Source of the DNA: Priestia taiwanensis
GTDB lineage: Bacteria; Bacillota; Bacilli; Bacillales; Bacillaceae_G
NCBI RefSeq assembly: GCF_014638355.1
Contig: NZ_BMFK01000001.1
Span: 635,160 to 699,159, forward strand
Direction of reading: 5' to 3'
DNA length: 64,000 nt
Shown: positions 52,185 through 60,699 of the stretch, in pieces
Layout: the number at the start of each line of letters is the position of its first letter
How positions within the stretch are numbered: position 1 is the first letter of the stretch
Made by a program: the position numbers and the translations under genes
The notes under the pieces: generated by a model
Databases searched by the model: none
Seen by the model: the letters and a program-made list of their open reading frames with translations, nothing else
Told to the model about the DNA's origin: nothing

Positions 52185-53572
52185 GTTTAAACATGTTTAT
52201 AGGGAGCGTTAGAACACAGTCACAAAGCATGAACGATTTCTGTAATGCAACGATTCAAGGGATGGAACAAGCAATTCGTTCAATTGATGCTTTCGCAAGT
52301 GATGTGATTCTACAAGGCGCCACATACGATAGTGCAAAAGCATTTCTTATGCAAACGTATCGGCCGCTCGCACAAGGAATTATCTATTTATGTGAAGAAC
52401 TAATTCGTCAAAATAATGCATTCCCTACTGATTTCCAAGCAGAGGTCGCTTCGGTAGACGTCATTGAATATGACATATTAAATCAAATTAAAGAAATTGA
52501 TCGTTCGATATCAGCTATGGAATCAATAGACGAAATGCTACCAGGTATCTCAGCTATGCTAAATGTCTATTATGCAATGAGACGAGAACTAGAAAATAAG
52601 CTAGAGCGATTATACAATTTTAATAGTGCATCTAGCGGTAATTATAATACGGCAATTGCATTAGCGGAAAATATAGCTAAAGGCCTTGCTGAAGTTCAAC
52701 ATAAAGGTTTCCACGCAACAAGCGGTACATTCAGTGTTAATGGAATGAACATGGAATGGGCCTCATCAATAAAGGAGATGATAGCCAATAAAGCAATCCA
52801 AGAGAAAAAGCATATAACAGAAGAGGAATCGGAAGAATCTGTGAACCAAAATGTTGAATCAAGTGAAAAAGAATCGTTGCTTGGTATGACAGGATTTAAT
52901 TGGATGGCTCCGATAGATGGACCCGGGAATAGTTTCGGGACATTTACTGGTGCAGCAGCGGTAGCAGATGTAGCGTATAGAGTAAGGAATGGCTATATGG
53001 TAAGGTACGAATTCGATCGAAAAAATAAACGAATACTAGTAAGAGATAGCTATGAAGCTGTTAAAGGTCATAAAAAAGTTAATGGTCGACCTAGGGACTA
53101 TAAAATTTATTACGTGGATGACATAGAGAAGAAAATAAAAAATAAAACGGCTTCTCCCAAGTTAAAAGAAATAGACGCGAAAATAAGTGCAAGTAGTGCA
53201 GGGAAAGCAGCCTTTTTAAATAAGCTTGGATGGGCTAGTGTAGCTATCGATTCGTATACAGATACAAGTGAAAATCTTCAAAATAATGCATCGACAGATA
53301 AAATAGCAGGGGACATTATTGGGAATGTTGTTGTGGGAGGAGGAACAACAGCGTTAGCTGCTGTAGGTACTGTCCTCGTCCTTCCGGTATCGATGCCTGT
53401 TCTGGCAGTTGCAGGCGTTGGATTTGTCGCTTCATTAGGATTAACTTATTTCACTGAAGGTATAAAGTGGGATACAGATTTTGATGGTGACGGGGAAGAT
53501 GATACTATTAAAGATATGGTAAAAGCAGGCGCAAAACAGGCCTGGACAACAGTAGCAGGGTGGTTTGATTAA
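52181..53572 (+). CDS. LXG-domain toxin with hydrophobic, glycine-rich C-terminus
   Basis: A 463-aa type VII effector. Residues 1-205 form the LXG domain (IGSVRTQSQSMNDFCNATIQGMEQAIRSIDAF and later ALAENIAKGLAEVQ, FHATSGTFSV). A charged linker and a middle part (230-340) follow. Residues 365-425 form a hydrophobic, glycine-rich segment (IIGNVVVGGGTTALAAVGTVLVLPVSMPVLAVAGVGFVASLGL) like the membrane-active tips of TelE and TspA. The tail is WDTDFDGDGEDDTIKDM. Membrane damage of rival cells is inferred from this and from the membrane-type genes after it. Confidence 0.78.
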   Translation: MSLNMFIGSVRTQSQSMNDFCNATIQGMEQAIRSIDAFASDVILQGATYDSAKAFLMQTYRPLAQGIIYLCEELIRQNNAFPTDFQAEVASVDVIEYDILNQIKEIDRSISAMESIDEMLPGISAMLNVYYAMRRELENKLERLYNFNSASSGNYNTAIALAENIAKGLAEVQHKGFHATSGTFSVNGMNMEWASSIKEMIANKAIQEKKHITEEESEESVNQNVESSEKESLLGMTGFNWMAPIDGPGNSFGTFTGAAAVADVAYRVRNGYMVRYEFDRKNKRILVRDSYEAVKGHKKVNGRPRDYKIYYVDDIEKKIKNKTASPKLKEIDAKISASSAGKAAFLNKLGWASVAIDSYTDTSENLQNNASTDKIAGDIIGNVVVGGGTTALAAVGTVLVLPVSMPVLAVAGVGFVASLGLTYFTEGIKWDTDFDGDGEDDTIKDMVKAGAKQAWTTVAGWFD

Positions 53573-53573
53573 T

Positions 53574-54242
53574 ATGAAAAAGATAACAGATTTTAATAAA
53601 AAAGCTTTTGAAAATTATATGGCTGTTTATGCTGTAAAGGATATAAGATTCAATGTCCTTGCGCTTGTTCTAGTGATAGCAGACTTTTTTATTCTTTTAC
53701 CGTCAACCTCTTCACCTTTTCAACCAATATATGTGTATATACTAGCTCCTCCTATTGCTTTTCTGAATTTGTGGGCGATATGGATTAGTATTAACCCCAA
53801 AAAAAGACAAGTACAGTACACCTTATTCCGGGGAGTATTTGGGATTGTATGTTCATTAGGTTTATTAATTATAGCTCAAAAATTTGCATATGGCATGTTG
53901 AAATTACAAACCCCACTATATTTTATTTTTTCCTTTAGTTCGTATTCCTTTGCTTTATATTATTATTATCGAAGTCATATTAAAAAACTTCAAGAACCAA
54001 AAAAGAAATCTAAATCTTCGACAGGTATTGGTGCTGTAGGAGTTGCATCTTTCGTGGGGTTAGGACAAATAGTTGGTAATATAAGTATTGGTTTTGCATC
54101 ACAGCAGATGGTGGCAATTGTACTAATGAGTTTTTACTCCTTGTTTGCGCTTGCTTTACTTCATTTTATTATGGAACTACATAGGTACTACTACTTAAAA
54201 CAACATTTAAAAGATGGTGGGAAAACAGATAGAGCTTATTAA
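53574..54242 (+). CDS. Multi-pass membrane protein, probable immunity protein (copy 1)
   Basis: A 222-aa protein with five or six membrane helices, a conserved loop NPKKRQVQYTLFRGVFGIVCS and a GIGAVGVASFVGLGQIVGNISIG glycine-rich helix. It begins one base after the toxin stop; its ribosome binding site (AGGGTGG) lies inside the last toxin codons. The position and membrane nature suit an antidote to a membrane-acting toxin (compare the TsaI type). About two thirds of its residues match copy 2. Immunity is inferred. Confidence 0.65.
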   Translation: MKKITDFNKKAFENYMAVYAVKDIRFNVLALVLVIADFFILLPSTSSPFQPIYVYILAPPIAFLNLWAIWISINPKKRQVQYTLFRGVFGIVCSLGLLIIAQKFAYGMLKLQTPLYFIFSFSSYSFALYYYYRSHIKKLQEPKKKSKSSTGIGAVGVASFVGLGQIVGNISIGFASQQMVAIVLMSFYSLFALALLHFIMELHRYYYLKQHLKDGGKTDRAY

Positions 54243-54282
54243 AAATGAAATATTCCGTTGATTTAATAGTTAATTGATAGGT

Positions 54283-54384
54283 GTAATGGCTGGAACAGTT
54301 ACATCTTATGTTAATCTTGGAGAAGGTTATGATTTTAAAGATATGGTGAAAACAGGTGCATCAAACCGTGGACAATCGAAATAG
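54283..54384 (+). pseudogene. Relic of the toxin 3' end
   Basis: The frame GEGYDFKDMVKTGAS...STOP aligns with the toxin end DDTIKDMVKAGAK, and the following GGTGGTTTGATTAAT matches the toxin stop region before copy 1 base for base. The unit 'toxin tail plus immunity gene' was therefore duplicated, and the tail of the second unit has decayed. Confidence 0.75.
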
Positions 54385-54399
54385 GGTGGTTTGATTAAT

Positions 54400-55074
54400 A
54401 TGAAAAAAATAAGTGATTTTAATAAGAAAGCTTTTGGGAATTATATGGTTGTCCATAGCCTATATGGTATGAGGGGGAATATAATAGCACTTATTATTGG
54501 AATGCTAGATATATTTATTCTTTTACCGGCATTGGCCCCTCCTTTTCAATCAATATATGTGTATATATTAGTCCCCCCTATTGCTTTTCTAAATTTATGG
54601 GGAATCTGGATTATTATCAATCCTCGAAAACGACAAGTACAGTACACTTTGTTTCGGGGAGCATTTGGCATCGTATGCTCAGCGGGGTTATTAATTGTAG
54701 CTCAAAAATTTGCATACACCACGCTAAAACTACAAACGCCACTTTATTTTATTTTTTCTTTTAGTTTGTATTTCTTTGCTTTGTATTACTATTATCAAAA
54801 GCATGTGCAGAAGCTTTGCAAACAAAAAAAGAAGTCAGTATCATCACGTGGAATTGGATCTATAGGAGTTGCATCTATTGCGGGAGCAGGGCAGATAATT
54901 GGTGGCATTCTTATTGGCTCAGCATCACAGCAGGTAATGGGAATTGTAATGATGAGTATTTACTCTATGCTTTCGTTTATGTCGTTCCATTTTATTATGG
55001 AACTTCATAGGTATTATTACTTAAGAAGGTATATAAAAGATGAGGGAGCAAGATTAGAAACCTCTACAGATTGA
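54400..55074 (+). CDS. Multi-pass membrane protein, probable immunity protein (copy 2)
   Basis: A 224-aa paralogue of copy 1 with the same helix layout, the NPRKRQVQYTLFRGAFGIVCS loop and the GIGSIGVASIAGAGQIIGG helix. The N-terminal third and the last 15 residues have diverged more. The same GGGTGGTTTGATTAAT context supplies the ribosome binding site. It may protect against a related toxin tip carried by other strains (orphan immunity). Confidence 0.65.
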   Translation: MKKISDFNKKAFGNYMVVHSLYGMRGNIIALIIGMLDIFILLPALAPPFQSIYVYILVPPIAFLNLWGIWIIINPRKRQVQYTLFRGAFGIVCSAGLLIVAQKFAYTTLKLQTPLYFIFSFSLYFFALYYYYQKHVQKLCKQKKKSVSSRGIGSIGVASIAGAGQIIGGILIGSASQQVMGIVMMSIYSMLSFMSFHFIMELHRYYYLRRYIKDEGARLETSTD

Positions 55075-55122
55075 GGATTGCACTCATTTAATAGATATAG
55101 CATGAGAAAGGATAAGGGGAAT

Positions 55123-55392
55123 ATGGAATTTTCAAAAGAAAAGTTGTTACCAAATGGTTCTATTGTCTTGTTAAAAGATGGGACGAAGAAAATTGTGATT
55201 TATGGAAGAAAACAAATACTTTTGCTGGAAGAACCAGTTATGTATGATTATATTGGTTGTTTTTATCCAGAAGGATATATTAGTCCGGACTATACATTTG
55301 TATTTGACCATGAAGATATTGAGGAGATTATCTTTGTTGGCTTTATGAATGAGGAAGAAGAAACGTTTATAGAGTTACTTAATACAAAATAA
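55123..55392 (+). CDS. DUF4176 family protein
   Basis: An 89-aa soluble protein. LLPNGSIVLLKDGTKKIVIYGRKQ, YDYIGCFYPEGYISPDYTFVFDHEDIEEIIFVGF are the DUF4176 marks. Such proteins are found at the end of LXG and type VII loci across Firmicutes with unknown role. ATG at 55123 follows AAGGGGAAT. It closes the module before a strong terminator. Confidence 0.82.
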   Translation: MEFSKEKLLPNGSIVLLKDGTKKIVIYGRKQILLLEEPVMYDYIGCFYPEGYISPDYTFVFDHEDIEEIIFVGFMNEEEETFIELLNTK

Positions 55393-55423
55393 TATACAAG
55401 TAAGAAATGGTATTTGTTTTAGG

Positions 55424-55477
55424 ACTACCTCTTCAATTGTTAGACGTGAACTAACAGTTGAAGGGGTAGTTTTTTTA
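55424..55477 (+). terminator. Terminator of the second type VII module
   Basis: A 20-bp stem (arms 55424-55443 and 55451-55470, with two G-U or mismatched steps), followed by seven T. Confidence 0.85.
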
Positions 55478-55562
55478 TGTCAAATAGGTATTCTTTTTTG
55501 TATGGAATGAAACGAATCTGCTTAAAGCGTTATTTTATGAATACAATGAAGTAAAAGGGGGG

Positions 55563-57476
55563 ATGAAAGTGCGTGTGAAGCGGACGTTGCCACAGAAAAT
55601 GGCGCAAAATTTGAAAGATATGGTGTTTGTTGGTCGGTTGATTTCGGATGATGAGGTATCGCCTCCTCGCATAAATGCATCGGTAATGGAGCAGGACGGT
55701 GACGGTTATTTCTATATAAAATGTTTATCACTAATCCCAGATAAGTTAAAAGAATATTTATATGATGATCAAATGATTTTCATGGGTAATACGCGGAGTA
55801 AGCAGAACGTGGAGAAGTTACGCGAATGGGAGAAAGCGTGGAAAGTAAGGGAAAGAGAGAAAGTGCAAAAAATACAGCAAACTCTACAAAATAAGCTACT
55901 CGTTTTCACACTATTATACATGGACGAATGTTTATGGGTTGAGCTTCTTTTGGCGAAAGAAACAGAAATAGAAGATTCATATGCACTTATTCCACAACCG
56001 TTACTAAAAGCTGGTAGCCAGCACGAAGAATTAGAACGGAGATTACTAGAAGGTCGTTCTCCTATCGTGTTAATGAAGTATCCGAGTGAATTCCCTTCGC
56101 CAACCATTCTTTACTATGACGGGGTGTTATATTGTAATATATCTCTGAAGTCAACGATTAATAGTTATTCGTATGTAGCACAAAATGACGACATTGTAGT
56201 ATTAGATATGAAAGAGCGGTGGGATGATGTAGTGGAAATCGAAGTGGATACGCATCTGTGTATTCTTTCGACAACAATGTTGGATTTATTGCGAGAAGAA
56301 ATCGAACAAAGGGGTTCAGTTCTTCGGAAAATGGAAGACGGGGTAATAGAGGAAGAGGAACGAATCTTTTATTCTTCTTCCGAGTTGAAGTTTCTTCACT
56401 ATGTCAAACAACTAATGAAACAAAAAGGGTTCCATTATGAAGAGCGGGATATTATTAATTTTCATACGTGTTTGAAGACAGGTGGAATAACCATACTCGC
56501 TGGAATGTCGGGAATTGGAAAATCAAGGTTCGTGTCAATGTACGGAGAAGCGCTAGGGCTTACATATGGAAAAGAATTAGTGATGATTCCCATTACACCT
56601 TCTTATCAAGAACCTAATGATTTACTCGGTTATTTGCATCCGACTACAGGCGTATATCATGAAAGTGAAACGGGATTAACGAGGTTGTTGTTAGAAGCAG
56701 AGAGAAATCCTGATACGTTATATATGATTATTTTCGATGAAATGAATTTGTCGCAAATTGAGTATTGGTTTAGCCCGTTTATTTCGCTCCTAGAAATGTC
56801 GGAAGAAAATCGCTATCTTTCATTGTTTCACGAACATAACTATTATGTGGATCGCTTCTATAAGCCGAAGGTTCATATTGGAAATAACATTCTCGTTATT
56901 GGAACAATTAATATTGATGAAACGACAAAGGACATTTCAGATAGGTTACTAGACCGAATGAATGTCGTCTTTTTATCGAAGTTGCCGTTTTATTCGTATG
57001 AATATGCAAACGATAAGGAAGCAACGTATGACGGGGAAGCAGTTACGACTTCTCTTTTCTATGAGGAGTGGAAGCGACCACATGCTGGATTACTAGGATT
57101 GAAAGAGACGGAAGTGCAATTTTTAGATGATTTCCATGTGTTGTTGCAGAAGCACGATCCGTATTTAGGAATCTCGTATCGTATTGCAAGTGGAATTGCG
57201 GCGTTCCTTGCGAATGTGCCGACAGAAGCGAAAGGGATGTACGGAATCTCGCGTGAAGAAGCATTTGACTTGCAAGTGAAGCAACGTATTTTAACGAAAA
57301 TAAGAGGAGCTTCTTCTTCGATTGGGGAATTAGTAGGTCAAGTATCACAGCCGAATGGAGCCATTGTACGGATGTTATCGTCGGATAAAGGGAAAGAGGT
57401 ATCTTCTTTCGAGCATAGTATCCACTACATTAAACAAAAAGCACACGAATGGGACTTATACGGTTATGTCCGGTAA
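55563..57476 (+). CDS. McrB-like AAA+ ATPase/GTPase
   Basis: A 637-aa motor protein. The N-terminal 290 residues have no DNA-binding domain I recognise (possible modified-base reader). The AAA+ part has Walker A in LAGMSGIGKSR (about 315), a PSYQEPNDLLGYLHP block, Walker B in MIIFDEMNLSQIE and the sensor/arginine segment GTINIDETTKDISDRLLDRMNVVFL. The D-E-M-N-L in Walker B and G-T-x-N-x-D-x-T are McrB signatures. It works with the nuclease encoded next. GGGGGG is close to the ATG; GTG at 55569 is a good alternative start. Confidence 0.82.
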   Translation: MKVRVKRTLPQKMAQNLKDMVFVGRLISDDEVSPPRINASVMEQDGDGYFYIKCLSLIPDKLKEYLYDDQMIFMGNTRSKQNVEKLREWEKAWKVREREKVQKIQQTLQNKLLVFTLLYMDECLWVELLLAKETEIEDSYALIPQPLLKAGSQHEELERRLLEGRSPIVLMKYPSEFPSPTILYYDGVLYCNISLKSTINSYSYVAQNDDIVVLDMKERWDDVVEIEVDTHLCILSTTMLDLLREEIEQRGSVLRKMEDGVIEEEERIFYSSSELKFLHYVKQLMKQKGFHYEERDIINFHTCLKTGGITILAGMSGIGKSRFVSMYGEALGLTYGKELVMIPITPSYQEPNDLLGYLHPTTGVYHESETGLTRLLLEAERNPDTLYMIIFDEMNLSQIEYWFSPFISLLEMSEENRYLSLFHEHNYYVDRFYKPKVHIGNNILVIGTINIDETTKDISDRLLDRMNVVFLSKLPFYSYEYANDKEATYDGEAVTTSLFYEEWKRPHAGLLGLKETEVQFLDDFHVLLQKHDPYLGISYRIASGIAAFLANVPTEAKGMYGISREEAFDLQVKQRILTKIRGASSSIGELVGQVSQPNGAIVRMLSSDKGKEVSSFEHSIHYIKQKAHEWDLYGYVR

Positions 57477-59307
57477 AACGACTGTGATAGGAACGAAAGA
57501 AAAACTGCCGTTTTTAATAGAAATCTTAATCGGAGCAAAAGGGAAGGAAGAGAAAATCCCTGTTCAACGATTAAGTGTAGATAGACGGAATTTACAGCCA
57601 TGTACGTATTCCTTTGTAGAATTAAAGCCAATTCATTTGCGATTACATGTAGAGGAAGAACATAAGGTTGAAGTAGTGTGGAACAAAGTATACAACGATA
57701 CGAAGGAAGACGATAGTATAAATAATTATGTCTTAACGAAGGCTATACCACGAGTAACGGTATATGAACATCTTGTGACAGAAGAATACTATCCATTTCG
57801 GTGCGGGATGTATCATTTTTCTGTTGTGTATCAAGATGAGGTGTATTATGGTGCTTTCCGTATTATTCCGAAGAATTTAGATAATAGTCAATTTGATGCC
57901 ATCCTTCAGTTGCTTAATAGTATGTTCGTATCAATTGCCTATGATAATGAACATTATGATGAGAATCAAGTGAAGAAGCGGGAATACGATGATTATTCTC
58001 TTTTGAAATGGCTTATTGAAAATGAGCAAATGATTTTGCAGGCGTATCAATATTTGGAAAAGAAAGAGAAAGTGTCAACAGTTAGTTATTATGAAATAGC
58101 GAACTACCCGCGGAAGAAAGATCGAAAAGCCTTGCAAAAAGAGGAGTCTATCTCTTTCATGAAAGCAAAAGGATGGAAGCATGTGAACAAGCGCTGGAAA
58201 GTAGATGAGAAGAAAGCTAGATTGCAGGGGATTGTAAAATACAAGACAAAGAGATTGCTCGTTTACCTACACCATATTATGTTAACATTACTAGCAGAGA
58301 AGCAGCAATTACGTGATCGTGTAGAACAATTAAAGGAAGAACAGCGACATACAAATGTTTTTTTGCGTGAATTAGATAAAGCGTTAGCTATTACTGGGAG
58401 AGAGAAGACGAAATACAAGCAATTGCAACATTTAAAGCGCGAAGAAGTGACGAGAATGAATGAGAAGAGTGGACATATTGATAGTATCCTAGAGCCGCTC
58501 CAACTCATCCAAAAGCGCCTGAAGACGATATTGTTGAAGTCATTCTGGAAGCATGTAGAGGAAGAGAAGACCCTTCTTTATCCATCTATTCTTTCGTATC
58601 CGTATACGGTATTGTTTCCGTTTTTTGAGTTGATGGATAAGGTAGAACGGCAACAGCAGCCATTTGTAATGCTGCATACAGCGTACAAACCGACGTATTT
58701 ATTGTATGAATATTATTGTTACGTCTCACTGATTTTCTTATTTTGTGACATGGGATTTCGTGCGCACGGAAAGCCGCTAAAAGAACAGTGGAAAGATAAT
58801 ATTGTTGGATATGATTTGAAAGACGGAAGCACCGTTATTCTTTCAAATGGAACGTATGTTGTACACCTCATTTTTAATGAATTAATTGAAATTAACGAGC
58901 AATTAGCGCTCAAAAAAGGCGCTACTTTCTTTACAGGAGAGGAAACACGGAAGCCTGATATTCGTATTGATGCATATAGAGATGGTAAATATGTCTCGTC
59001 ACTCGTATGCGAGATTAAGTACAGCCCGATGTTTAACATCTACCAGCCAATTGCTAATACCAAGGCGATGGAACAGTTGTATAAATATTGGACGATTAAG
59101 CATATACGAGAAGAAAATGGAGAGGTACAGTATATACGCCAACCCATTCAAGAAGTTATTTGTCTATATCCTGGAAGCTCGATGCACCCAGTTCAACTTG
59201 AAACGGGGTGTGGTGTATTTTTGCAGTATTATCCGACGTGGAAAAAGGCAGGGAGTGTAGGAAAGAAGGAGTTAGTGACAATGATAAAAAAATGGTTAAG
59301 CCTTTAG
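57466..59307 (+). CDS. DUF2357 / PD-(D/E)XK nuclease, McrC-like partner
   Basis: A 613-aa protein. A beta-rich N-terminus (1-170) with DUF2357-like segments precedes a long coiled coil (about 285-390) and a C-terminal nuclease: EETRKPDIRIDAYRDGKYVSSLVCEIKYS gives P-D...E-x-K of the PD-(D/E)XK fold, with TKAMEQLYKYW as the later helix. The pair with McrB matches the McrBC type IV restriction plan, cutting modified or phage DNA. The first ATG free of upstream overlap (57466) overlaps the McrB-like gene by 11 bases; the frame itself is open to 57355. Its ribosome binding site is weak, so coupling is likely. Confidence 0.8.
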   Translation: MSGKTTVIGTKEKLPFLIEILIGAKGKEEKIPVQRLSVDRRNLQPCTYSFVELKPIHLRLHVEEEHKVEVVWNKVYNDTKEDDSINNYVLTKAIPRVTVYEHLVTEEYYPFRCGMYHFSVVYQDEVYYGAFRIIPKNLDNSQFDAILQLLNSMFVSIAYDNEHYDENQVKKREYDDYSLLKWLIENEQMILQAYQYLEKKEKVSTVSYYEIANYPRKKDRKALQKEESISFMKAKGWKHVNKRWKVDEKKARLQGIVKYKTKRLLVYLHHIMLTLLAEKQQLRDRVEQLKEEQRHTNVFLRELDKALAITGREKTKYKQLQHLKREEVTRMNEKSGHIDSILEPLQLIQKRLKTILLKSFWKHVEEEKTLLYPSILSYPYTVLFPFFELMDKVERQQQPFVMLHTAYKPTYLLYEYYCYVSLIFLFCDMGFRAHGKPLKEQWKDNIVGYDLKDGSTVILSNGTYVVHLIFNELIEINEQLALKKGATFFTGEETRKPDIRIDAYRDGKYVSSLVCEIKYSPMFNIYQPIANTKAMEQLYKYWTIKHIREENGEVQYIRQPIQEVICLYPGSSMHPVQLETGCGVFLQYYPTWKKAGSVGKKELVTMIKKWLSL

Positions 59308-59352
59308 TTGAGTCACTTCTTTTGCCATGGACATAGAAAGGGAGATATACTG

Positions 59353-59396
59353 TATATACCTAATAATTGGATTTCCACCTAATTATTAGGTATATA
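59353..59396. repeat. 16-bp perfect inverted repeat, AT-rich
   Basis: TATATACCTAATAATT and AATTATTAGGTATATA are exact reverse complements around a 12-base centre. It lies 46 bases after the nuclease gene. There is no T tract, so it could be a terminator, an operator for the next gene or a recombination relic. Confidence 0.7.
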
Positions 59397-59530
59397 TCGT
59401 TATTTCCGAGTTTTTTTGAAGGATTTAACGAAAAAAGAGCGAAATAAAATGTATGCGCTATCATTTTGTGTTAAGATAACTAATAAGATTAAGAGATAAA
59501 TGGGGAATTTATGTGAAAGGTGGGGAGAAA

Positions 59531-60112
59531 ATGTACAAAATAGCACGTTCACAAGAGGAAGAAAAGTATTTTCAGCAGCTTTGGGGAGAGTATTGTGATG
59601 AGAATAACATTCCGTTCATTGATAACTGTAAACATGCATCACGTTATTTATTATTAGATCAAGAGGGTACGAAAATGGGGACATTAGAATGTGCACCATA
59701 TAACCCAGAGCAAGGGTCAAACACGGAGCATTTTTATTCATTTTCTTCTTCGAAAGAAATGGAGAGTATTCGTCATAAAAATATACATGAAATCGGTAAA
59801 CTAAGTATCGAAAGATCGCACCGTGGTCAAGGATATTTTCGCTATGCAATGGCTGTCTTATTAGGTCATGCGATGAAGCACAAAGTCGATTGGTACGTTG
59901 CAGTTGCGAATTTCCGTCTATATTTATTTGCGCGCACAATGGGATTCCAAGTAGAAGCAATTGATGATAGTTTTTATTTAAATGGAAAAATTAAAGCGGT
60001 TCCAATTTTATTAGATGTAAATCACGCTATTGAACATATGAAAACATTTAAAGAGTACGGCCACTTAGTAGAAACATTAAAAAAAACACGTAAAAAGCAA
60101 GTACATGTATAA
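59531..60112 (+). CDS. Acyl amino acid synthase/autoinducer-synthase-like GNAT protein
   Basis: A 193-aa protein of the GNAT fold. RYLLLDQEGTKMGTLE and EIGKLSIERSHRGQGYFRYAMAVLLGHAMKHKVDWYVAVANFRLYLFARTMGFQVEAID are like the N-acyl amino acid synthase (FeeM) and acyl-homoserine-lactone synthase group, with E-x-x-[KR]-L...R-G-x-G and a late GF. A fatty acyl donor and a small amine acceptor would then be expected; this is inference. The ATG at 59531 has GGTGGGGAG upstream; GTG at 59513 is less likely. Confidence 0.6.
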   Translation: MYKIARSQEEEKYFQQLWGEYCDENNIPFIDNCKHASRYLLLDQEGTKMGTLECAPYNPEQGSNTEHFYSFSSSKEMESIRHKNIHEIGKLSIERSHRGQGYFRYAMAVLLGHAMKHKVDWYVAVANFRLYLFARTMGFQVEAIDDSFYLNGKIKAVPILLDVNHAIEHMKTFKEYGHLVETLKKTRKKQVHV

Positions 60113-60147
60113 AAAAAGATAGCCCCATACCGGAGCTATCTTTTTTT
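60111..60147. terminator. Bidirectional terminator
   Basis: AAAAAAAGATAGC pairs with GCTATCTTTTTTT between convergent genes. Confidence 0.85.
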
Positions 60148-60158
60148 ATTAGATATCA

Positions 60159-60542
60159 TTATTTACTTTTTTCCATCACAGCGAAGTAGTTTTTTTCGTT
60201 GTCGGCAAAGTTAAATACTCGACCGCCTGGCATGTTCATAACTTCTCCAACTGTTACTTGTTTATTTACTAAATTGTTATGTAATGCATCGAGGTTTTCC
60301 GTGAAGAACATTAAAGAAGGTGTACCAAGGTTGACACCAGGGCTTAACTTCGCAATGAGTTCTTTATCGTGAAGTATAATGCTCGTCTCTGCTTCTTTTT
60401 TCGGGGCAATTTCAATCCATCTCATTCCGTGCTCATTCGTTTCATCCGCAATGATAGTAAATCCAACTTTCTCTACCCAAAAATTTGCTACTTCTTCTTG
60501 GTTATTTACATACACCATGATTTGACCAACTTTGTTAATCAT
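60159..60542 (-). CDS. VOC family protein (glyoxalase/bleomycin resistance-like)
   Basis: A 127-aa protein made of two beta-alpha-beta-beta-beta units. It starts KVGQIMVYVNNQEEVANFWVEKVGFTI, the usual VOC first module with F/Y-x-x-x-LGF, and ends GGRVFNFADNEKNYFAVME. The exact metal ligands are incomplete (first His replaced by Gln in GQIMVYV). It could bind a small molecule without catalysis. AAGGAGG sets the start. Confidence 0.85.
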   Translation of the reverse strand: MINKVGQIMVYVNNQEEVANFWVEKVGFTIIADETNEHGMRWIEIAPKKEAETSIILHDKELIAKLSPGVNLGTPSLMFFTENLDALHNNLVNKQVTVGEVMNMPGGRVFNFADNEKNYFAVMEKSK

Positions 60543-60670
60543 TTTGTTGCCTCCTTTATATTTTTTTAATACATATGAATCCTACTTTCTAAAGTATAGT
60601 ATATGTTGATGGAATAGCAATAGAATGAATGTTAAATAGGTGATAGAAAGGTATCTAATTACCAAGAACG

Positions 60671-60697
60671 AAGACAGCTCATAATTAGAGCTGCCTT
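60671..60697. terminator. Hairpin after the racA-like gene
   Basis: AAGACAGCTC pairs with GAGCTGCCTT (one mismatch) around a 7-base loop. The T run is on the plus side, although the nearest gene end is on the minus strand. Confidence 0.45.
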
Positions 60698-60699
60698 TT

